Positions 1-4,365 of a stretch of 8,165 nt of DNA are shown one piece after another (position 1 is the first letter of the stretch; the number at the start of each line of letters is the position of its first letter). The notes under the pieces are model-generated. The model did not search any database. It saw only the letters and a program-made list of their open reading frames with translations, and was not told the DNA's origin. Source of the stretch: an uncultured Collinsella sp. (GTDB taxonomy: Bacteria > Actinomycetota > Coriobacteriia > Coriobacteriales > Coriobacteriaceae); the NCBI GenBank assembly GCA_934630385.1, contig CAKTWE010000072.1, positions 1 through 8,165 of the forward strand, read 5' to 3'. The position numbers were made by a program, and so were the translations under genes.

Positions 1-1323
1 ACGGTGTGCTTTTCGATGGGCGTCATCGCGATGATTCTGTTTTTGGCCATTACCTCGGTGACCTGCGGTATGTCGATCGCCAACGTGATGAACGAGAATC
101 TGGAGCGCTATAACCCTGTTGACGTGTCTCAGACGTATGTCTATTACACGCCCGAAACGCTCGACTACTACAAGGAGTATGCCAATCCGTCTGAGGCCGA
201 TCGCATGGTGCTGGCCGATGCAACGGTCGATTTGTACGCTGCATGGCATGGCGAGCGCAAGTCGGCGGACAACAACGACGAGACCGGCAAAAAGGTCAAT
301 ATCGCCGATGTTGCCGGTGAGCATGTGCAGATCGATTCGTATCTGAGTTACCCGCTTGGCGGCTCGGGCCCCTCGGTGGTGGCAGGCGAGATGTGCAAGG
401 TCATGGGCAAAAAGCTTCCCAAGGCGCTCGAGGGAAGCAACGCCGATGCGATGGGTCTGTTTGTGACGCCGGCGAGCCAGTACAACAAACTGCGCCAGAT
501 GATGGGCGAGGAGCCGGTGCACATCGGTCACGACCAGTATCTGCTCACGTGCGATATGGGCGGTGAGCTGGGCGACCTGTACACCAAATACATGGCCGGC
601 GGCCATACCCTCACCTTGGGCGGGCATGAGCTCAAGCCCGCAACCGATAAGTCGGACGAGGACACGGCGGCCATCGCCAACTCGGCGATGGGCAGCAATC
701 CCGGTACCGTGGTCGTAGCCGATGAGCTGCTGTCCCAGCTTAATCTGCAGCCGTATTCCAGTAATCTGCTCGTTAACTACAAGCAGGGGATGGATGTGAC
801 CAAGGCAGACGAGAGCATTAAATACACCTTGCTCGACATTCTGCTCGTTGACGGCAAGGAGCCGGGGGGATGGGGAGTCTTCATCACGCGTTCCGAGATG
901 TACACGCAAGCAGCGCAGATGAACGGCATGATTAGCTATCTAGCCATCTACATTGGCTTTGTGCTGGTCGTTGCATGTGCGGCGATTCTGTCGATCCAGC
1001 AGCTCTCCAATGTGGCCGACGGTAGCCGCAGCTATCGTGTGCTGGCACAGATCGGCTGTGACGACCGTCAGATCCGGCATTCGGTGATGGCGCAGCAAGC
1101 GGTGTTCTTCCTGTTCCCCCTGGCAGTGGGCCTGGCGCACTCCTTTGTGGCGCTCAAGGTGATCATCGAGCTGGTGAGCATTTTCGGAAATATGAGCATC
1201 GGCGGCACCGTGGGCCTCACCTGTGCAATCTTCCTGGCAGCCTATGGCGGCTACTTCCTGGTGACCTACCTCATGAGCGCCGGCATGGTACAAGCTGCCA
1301 TCGCCACCCGCTACAGCGAATAG
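1..1323 (+). CDS. BceB/FtsX-like ABC transporter permease, C-terminal part (5' end outside window)
   Basis: The frame is open from base 1 and runs to TAG at 1321-1323, giving 440 codons. The GTG at base 4 has no ribosome binding site and lies in a membrane helix, so the true start is to the left. Numbering from that GTG, I see a hydrophobic helix at about 3-27, a soluble domain of about 275 residues (28-305), then three helices near 310-332, 362-386 and 402-428. The stretch between the second and third helices (ADGSRSYRVLAQIGCDDRQI) resembles the FtsX-domain core of BceB-type permeases. In that family a large extracytoplasmic domain sits between helices 7 and 8 of ten and helps sense or remove peptide antibiotics, alongside an ATPase and often a two-component system. 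Here the fragment would be helices 7-10 with that domain. The substrate is unknown, and any ATPase partner would lie upstream. Family assignment is fairly sure; bacitracin-type function is inference. Confidence 0.8.
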   Translation, partial: TVCFSMGVIAMILFLAITSVTCGMSIANVMNENLERYNPVDVSQTYVYYTPETLDYYKEYANPSEADRMVLADATVDLYAAWHGERKSADNNDETGKKVNIADVAGEHVQIDSYLSYPLGGSGPSVVAGEMCKVMGKKLPKALEGSNADAMGLFVTPASQYNKLRQMMGEEPVHIGHDQYLLTCDMGGELGDLYTKYMAGGHTLTLGGHELKPATDKSDEDTAAIANSAMGSNPGTVVVADELLSQLNLQPYSSNLLVNYKQGMDVTKADESIKYTLLDILLVDGKEPGGWGVFITRSEMYTQAAQMNGMISYLAIYIGFVLVVACAAILSIQQLSNVADGSRSYRVLAQIGCDDRQIRHSVMAQQAVFFLFPLAVGLAHSFVALKVIIELVSIFGNMSIGGTVGLTCAIFLAAYGGYFLVTYLMSAGMVQAAIATRYSE

Positions 1324-1338
1324 CCGGTCTAAGCCAGA

Positions 1339-1373
1339 ACCGCCACGGAGGCACCCGTCCCCTCCGTGGCGGT
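1339..1373 (+). terminator. Hairpin after permease gene, probable terminator
   Basis: A perfect 13-bp GC-rich stem (ACCGCCACGGAGG at 1339-1351 with CCTCCGTGGCGGT at 1361-1373) encloses a 9-nt loop and starts 15 bases after the permease stop codon. No T-run follows, so it is not a textbook intrinsic terminator. It may work by stem strength, with Rho, or by protecting the mRNA 3' end. Confidence 0.6.
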
Positions 1374-1393
1374 GTCATGCTGTCCCTCCGTTT

Positions 1394-1450
1394 ATCTCAA
1401 TCTGTAACATATGGCTGGCAAAATCGCCTCTATCTGTTATAGATTGAGAT
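1394..1450. repeat. Inverted repeat 1 upstream of aguA (16-bp arms, 25-nt centre)
   Basis: The left arm at 1394-1409 (ATCTCAATCTGTAACA) pairs with the right arm at 1435-1450 (TGTTATAGATTGAGAT). Fifteen of 16 positions are Watson-Crick; the exception is G1404 against T1439, which would be a G-U pair in RNA. The 25-nt centre contains a short GGC/GCC inner stem (1417-1419 with 1426-1428). It has the same design as the next repeat at 1473-1533. It could be a regulator site, an mRNA leader hairpin or a dispersed palindromic repeat. Confidence 0.85.
1415..1443 (+). promoter_or_regulatory. Candidate aguA promoter overlapping inverted repeat 1
   Basis: CTGGCA (1415-1420) and TATAGA (1438-1443) each match the sigma-70-type hexamers at 4 of 6 positions, with a 17-bp spacer. 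The -10 box lies inside the right arm of inverted repeat 1, so a protein bound there would block or remodel the promoter. Transcription would start near 1450 and give a leader of about 110 nt that carries the whole second inverted repeat. This is moderate-to-weak evidence from sequence matching alone. Confidence 0.35.
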
Positions 1451-1472
1451 TGTTTGTCCCGAGCCATACGGT

Positions 1473-1533
1473 TTGTCTCGATCTGTAACAACAAGACGGG
1501 GATTCGGCCCCTAGATGTTACAGATCGAGACAA
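1473..1533. repeat. Inverted repeat 2 upstream of aguA (perfect 18-bp arms, 25-nt centre)
   Basis: TTGTCTCGATCTGTAACA (1473-1490) is the exact reverse complement of 1516-1533, giving 18 perfect base pairs. The 25-nt centre holds an inner GGGG/CCCC stem (1498-1501 with 1508-1511). The core arm TCTCGATCTGTAACA differs from repeat 1 (TCTCAATCTGTAACA) by one base, and the opposite arm carries the matching change. The element ends 14 bases before the aguA Shine-Dalgarno, so as RNA it would be a stable hairpin close to the translation start. Confidence 0.9.
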
Positions 1534-1547
1534 CGGTCGTTCGATTT

Positions 1548-1553
1548 GGAGGA
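1548..1553 (+). promoter_or_regulatory. aguA ribosome binding site, decides start at 1560
   Basis: GGAGGA sits 6 nt before the ATG at 1560. The earlier in-frame ATG at 1515 has no such site, and the 15 residues it would add are partly encoded by the inverted-repeat arm, so 1560 is preferred. Confidence 0.85.
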
Positions 1554-1559
1554 AGCCTT

Positions 1560-2765
1560 ATGCGCACGATTACCGAGTCCGAGTCCACCCCCAAGGCCGA
1601 CGGTTTCTTTATGCCCGCTGAATTCGCTCCGCAGGATCGCGTGTGGATGGGTTGGCCCCATCGCACCGACACTTGGGTCCATGGTGCCAAGCCAGCTCAG
1701 AAGCAGTATGCCGCCATCGCTCGCGCCATTGCCGAGTTCACCCCGGTTACCATATGCGCCAACCAGGCCGACTACGCTAACTGCAAGGCCGTCTTTGAGG
1801 AAGACGAGAACGTCACCGTTATCGAGATGACCACCGACGACGCTTGGTTCCGCGACACCGCTGCCACTTTTGTTATCAATGGCAGGGGCGATAAGCGCGC
1901 CAACCACTGGCACTTCAACGCCTACGGCGGCCTCGTCGACGGCCTCTATTTCCCGTGGGACAAGGACGAGCAGATCGCCCTTAAGATAGCTGAGCTTTCC
2001 GGCTGCCGTCGCTATCGTCCCGATGACATGATCCTCGAGGGCGGTTCCATCACCGTCGACGGCGAGGGCACCGTGGTCGTGACCGACCAGTGCCTGCTTT
2101 CCCCGGGCCGCACCTGCTCTGCGGTTCTGGAGGAGGAAGAGGATTCCGAGTCCATCTGGCCCAAGTTCAAGAGGAAGTTTGAGCCTTGGAGCGAGGAACT
2201 TCGCGCCTATATGGACGAGCACCTCAAGGATTACCTGGGTGTCGAGAAGGTCATCTGGGTCAAGGAGGGCATCGACCCCGAGGAGACCAACGGTCACATC
2301 GATGATGTCGCTACGTTCATCGCTCCGGGCGTCATGGCCTGCATCTGGACTGACGATCCCGAGTATCCGTTCTACGAGCAGTGCCACGCCATCTACGAGA
2401 CCCTCTCCAACGCCGTTGACGCCAAGGGCCGCAAGATGAAGGTCTACAAGCTCTGCATGCCCGTGAACCCGCTGTTCATGGACCAGGCTTCCTGCGACAC
2501 CATCGACGCCGACGAGAACGCCGAGCCGCGCGTCGCCGACGAGCCGTTGATCGCCTCCTACATGAACTACCTGGTCACCAACCACGGCGTTATCGTCCCG
2601 CAGTACGGCGACGAGAACGACCAGCTGGCCGTTGACACGCTCCAGAAGATCTACGACGAGGTCTGGGGCGAGGGCGTCTACAAGTGCGTCGGCGTTCAGT
2701 CCGAGCAGGTCGTCTTCGGCGGCGGAAATATCCACTGCATTACGCAGCAGGAACCGTCCGCTTAA
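1560..2765 (+). CDS. aguA: Agmatine deiminase
   Basis: Agmatine deiminase (EC 3.5.3.12) hydrolyses agmatine to N-carbamoylputrescine and ammonia in the cytoplasm, a step from arginine toward putrescine. The 401-residue product has the family landmarks in order: an N-terminal FFMPAEFAPQDRVWMGWPHR block (16-35), DDAWFRD (93-99), EGGS (160-163), NGHIDD (244-249) and the C-terminal GGGNIHC with presumed nucleophile Cys393; H246 and the acidic residues fit the guanidino-modifying enzyme fold. It is somewhat longer than the usual 365-380 residues because of an acidic then basic stretch at about 185-212 before the DYLGVEKVIW segment. All 19 lysine codons are AAG, suggesting high expression, whereas the neighbouring DAHP synthase gene also uses AAA. 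No carbamoylputrescine hydrolase, putrescine carbamoyltransferase, carbamate kinase or agmatine antiporter gene lies beside it, so it appears to be a single-gene unit behind its own repeat-rich leader. Confidence 0.95.
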   Translation: MRTITESESTPKADGFFMPAEFAPQDRVWMGWPHRTDTWVHGAKPAQKQYAAIARAIAEFTPVTICANQADYANCKAVFEEDENVTVIEMTTDDAWFRDTAATFVINGRGDKRANHWHFNAYGGLVDGLYFPWDKDEQIALKIAELSGCRRYRPDDMILEGGSITVDGEGTVVVTDQCLLSPGRTCSAVLEEEEDSESIWPKFKRKFEPWSEELRAYMDEHLKDYLGVEKVIWVKEGIDPEETNGHIDDVATFIAPGVMACIWTDDPEYPFYEQCHAIYETLSNAVDAKGRKMKVYKLCMPVNPLFMDQASCDTIDADENAEPRVADEPLIASYMNYLVTNHGVIVPQYGDENDQLAVDTLQKIYDEVWGEGVYKCVGVQSEQVVFGGGNIHCITQQEPSA

Positions 2766-2769
2766 TCGT

Positions 2770-2873
2770 CTGGCTTTCCGAGGCACCCCATCTCGCCGCT
2801 CAAACCGTCGCTCGCGTACCAAAGTACGCTTCGCTCCTCTTTCGCGGCGACCTGGGGCACCTCGAAAACCCAG
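2770..2873. repeat. Long imperfect inverted repeat with nested hairpin, 3' of aguA
   Basis: Starting 5 bases after the aguA stop, a roughly 104-bp element folds back on itself in blocks: CTGG 2770-2773 with 2870-2873, CGAGG 2779-2783 with 2860-2864, CCCCA 2786-2790 with 2853-2857, and TCGCCGC 2793-2799 with 2844-2850, separated by small mismatches. Its apex contains a second perfect hairpin, GCGTAC 2814-2819 with GTACGC 2824-2829. There is no convincing reading frame and no T-tract. It may act as the 3' end structure of aguA mRNA or be a REP-like dispersed repeat. Confidence 0.65.
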
Positions 2874-2921
2874 CCGGTCAAGCGGACAGGGGCTACTTGA
2901 TTGCAAGGTGACGTGAAACGA

Positions 2922-2950
2922 AAGGGCGCTGACCTTCTGGTCGCGCCCTT
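2922..2950 (-). terminator. Intrinsic terminator of DAHP synthase gene, possibly bidirectional
   Basis: AAGGGCGC (2922-2929) pairs with GCGCCCTT (2943-2950), and GACC (2931-2934) with GGTC (2939-2942), around a TTCT loop with one bulged T at 2930. Read on the minus strand, the stem is followed by TTTCGTTTC, a fair U-rich tail, about 75 bases past the DAHP synthase stop. On the plus strand the tail is poor, but the same stem could also stop aguA transcripts. Confidence 0.7.
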
Positions 2951-2997
2951 GAAGTTGAACGTCAGATTGTCCAAATGCGGCCTGCGCAGCGTCGGCC

Positions 2998-3026
2998 GGT
3001 CCGCCGTTCGGCAGAACGGCGGAACC
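2998..3026 (-). other. Hairpin touching the DAHP synthase stop codon
   Basis: CCGCCGTTC (3001-3009) pairs perfectly with GAACGGCGG (3014-3022) over a GGCA loop, with three more pairs and one bulge extending it to 2998-3026. Its end shares base 3026 with the TAG stop. No U-tract follows on the minus strand, so it looks more like a 3'-end stabilising or auxiliary terminator stem ahead of the hairpin at 2922-2950. Confidence 0.6.
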
Positions 3027-4057
3027 TAAATACGTTCCGCGATCTCGTGGATGAGGTAGTCGGTCTTTTCCCAGCCCAGGCACGGGTCGGTGATTGACTT
3101 GCCAAAGACGCCGCCGTCGACCGGCTGGTTGCCGTCCTCCAGATAAGACTCGATCATAAAGCCCTTGACCAGCTTGGAGATGGACTCATTGCGGCGGCAG
3201 CTGTCGAGCACTTCCTTGCAAATGCGATACTGCTCAAGCGGTCGCTTGCCCGAGTTGTCGTGGTTGCAGTCAATGACCGCCGCCGGATTGGCATAACCGG
3301 CGTGCTCGGTATAGCGCTCGGCCAGGCGCTCGAGGTGCTCGTAGTGGTAGTTGGGGTAGGTGCGCCCATCGAGACCGATGTAGCCGCGCATGACGGCGTG
3401 CGCAAGCGGGTTGCCATCGCACTCGACTTCCCAGTTACGGAAGATGAAGCTCTGGTGCGCCTGTGCGGCGTAAATAGAGTTGAGCATGACGGTGGTAGAG
3501 CCGGCAGTGGGATTCTTCATGCCGACGGGTACCGAAATGCCGCTCGACACCAGGCGATGCTCCTGGTTCTCGACCGAGCGTGCACCCACGGCAACATAGC
3601 TCAGCAGGTCAACGAGGTACTGGTAGTTGGACGGATAGAGCATCTCGTCGGCGGTGAAGAAGCCCGTTTCCTCAATAACGCGCAGGTGCATATGGCGGAT
3701 GGCCTTGACGCCCTCGAGCAGGTCGTCGGGAGCCTCGGGGTTGGGGTTGTGCAGCAGGCCCTTGTAACCGGTGCCCTTGGTACGCGGCTTGTTGGTGTAG
3801 ACGCGAGGAATGATGATGAGTTTGTCCTTGACCTCCTCGGCGGTCTTGGCCAGTCGGTTCATGTACTCAAGCACCGAGTCCTCGCGGTCGGCAGAACACG
3901 GGCCGATGATGAGCATCTTGCGTGCGTCCTCGCCGGTAAAGACTTTGGCGACCTCGGCGTCAAATGCCTGCTTTTTGGCGGTAAGCTCGGCAGAAAGCGG
4001 CATTTCCTCGCGGATCTCCATGGGGATCGGCAGCCTGCGTTTGAATTCCATGGCCAT
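3026..4057 (-). CDS. Class I 3-deoxy-7-phosphoheptulonate (DAHP) synthase, AroF/AroG/AroH type
   Basis: This enzyme (EC 2.5.1.54) condenses phosphoenolpyruvate and erythrose 4-phosphate, the first step of the shikimate route to aromatic amino acids and chorismate. The 343-residue protein spans the full family length (about 350). The four metal ligands of the AroG type are all visible: C54 in GPCS, H266 in CNHDNSGK, E303 in MIESYLEDGNQ and D324 in SITDPCLGW. Substrate-binding segments include RVYTNKPRT (85-93), GARSVENQEHR (158-168) and GMKN with K181. The ATG at 4057 is chosen because AGGAGG lies 5 nt upstream; Met3 is an alternative. The gene has its own promoter-like region, stands convergent to aguA and is not beside other aromatic genes. 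Which paralogue (Phe-, Tyr- or Trp-sensitive) it is cannot be decided here. No leader peptide rich in aromatic codons precedes it. Confidence 0.95.
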   Translation of the reverse strand: MAMEFKRRLPIPMEIREEMPLSAELTAKKQAFDAEVAKVFTGEDARKMLIIGPCSADREDSVLEYMNRLAKTAEEVKDKLIIIPRVYTNKPRTKGTGYKGLLHNPNPEAPDDLLEGVKAIRHMHLRVIEETGFFTADEMLYPSNYQYLVDLLSYVAVGARSVENQEHRLVSSGISVPVGMKNPTAGSTTVMLNSIYAAQAHQSFIFRNWEVECDGNPLAHAVMRGYIGLDGRTYPNYHYEHLERLAERYTEHAGYANPAAVIDCNHDNSGKRPLEQYRICKEVLDSCRRNESISKLVKGFMIESYLEDGNQPVDGGVFGKSITDPCLGWEKTDYLIHEIAERI

Positions 4058-4062
4058 AGGGG

Positions 4063-4068
4063 CCTCCT
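4063..4068 (-). promoter_or_regulatory. Ribosome binding site of DAHP synthase gene
   Basis: AGGAGG on the minus strand lies 5 nt before the ATG at 4057 and 11 nt before the alternative ATG at 4051, favouring the first. Confidence 0.8.
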
Positions 4069-4111
4069 CAATCTATAGAAAGAGCAATAAGCGTATTGGC
4101 GAGTGCTCGGC

Positions 4112-4140
4112 ATTATCCGCTGTCGCACGCTAAAGCGCAA
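4112..4140 (-). promoter_or_regulatory. Probable promoter of DAHP synthase gene
   Basis: On the minus strand, TTGCGC (4140-4135) and GATAAT (4117-4112) are separated by 17 bp. The -10 box matches the consensus at 5 of 6 positions; the -35 box is weak (TTG only), which would suit an activator-dependent or regulated promoter. The leader would be about 48 nt, too short for a terminator-type attenuator. Confidence 0.5.
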
Positions 4141-4155
4141 GCCCTTGTCACCTCG

Positions 4156-4194
4156 AAACCTGCCAAAAAGAGACAGGTTTATTTTGGTAGGTTT
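4156..4194. repeat. Operator-like 13-bp inverted repeat upstream of the DAHP synthase promoter
   Basis: AAACCTGCCAAAA (4156-4168) and TTTTGGTAGGTTT (4182-4194) are reverse complements at 12 of 13 positions around a 13-bp centre. A third copy of the half-site, CAGGTTT (4174-4180), lies inside the centre and could pair with AAACCTG (4156-4162) instead. The array ends 15 bp upstream of the -35 box, where activators or large repressors often bind. It could instead be an RNA hairpin on transcripts running past the transporter terminator. Confidence 0.6.
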
Positions 4195-4214
4195 TATCTG
4201 GGTAAACGTCAGCT

Positions 4215-4268
4215 GGACCTGGAATGGAATGATGCCACGTGGCTTGGAAGGGGCTGTCAATCAGGTCC
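4215..4268. other. Weak nested palindrome in the 308-bp gap
   Basis: The perfect 10-bp palindrome GCCACGTGGC (4234-4243) sits nearly centred within a distant 7-bp inverted pair, GGACCTG (4215-4221) and CAGGTCC (4262-4268). It lies between the transporter terminator and the DAHP synthase promoter. It might be a protein site, but short palindromes are common by chance. Beyond this I see nothing in 4195-4299. Confidence 0.3.
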
Positions 4269-4299
4269 CAGGGGAGGCGGTTCGAGGCCCAAAGGACAC

Positions 4300-4337
4300 A
4301 AAACGGGGGGCGCAGTTCATTCTGCGCCCCCCGTTTT
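4300..4337 (-). terminator. Intrinsic terminator of the ABC exporter operon
   Basis: A perfect 16-bp stem (AAAACGGGGGGCGCAG at 4300-4315 with 4322-4337) has a TTCATT loop. Read on the minus strand it begins 28 bases after the stop codon of the second transporter gene and ends in TTTT, then GTGTCC. The A/T ends on both sides make it potentially bidirectional. Confidence 0.88.
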
Positions 4338-4365
4338 TGGGTATTGCGGTTGTTTGCCGCCGGTT

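Noticed and set aside
1394..1531. CRISPR-like array (16-bp repeats with 24-25-nt spacers)
   Set aside because: The repeats alternate in orientation and pair with each other, there are only four, they are shorter than CRISPR repeats, and no cas genes are present.
1515..1559. Upstream ATG extending aguA by 15 residues
   Set aside because: It has no Shine-Dalgarno, overlaps the inverted-repeat arm, and family proteins do not need these residues; the ATG at 1560 has GGAGGA at 6 nt.
1518..3083. Long minus-strand open frame (521 codons) opposite aguA
   Set aside because: It is antisense to a clearly recognisable agmatine deiminase, has repetitive Val/Gly/Asp/Leu composition typical of high-GC shadow frames, and shows no known motif or ribosome binding site.
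4058..4110. T-box or peptide-leader attenuator for the DAHP synthase gene
   Set aside because: No T-box antiterminator-like sequence, no leader ORF with clustered Trp, Phe or Tyr codons, and no terminator stem lies between the likely promoter and the RBS.
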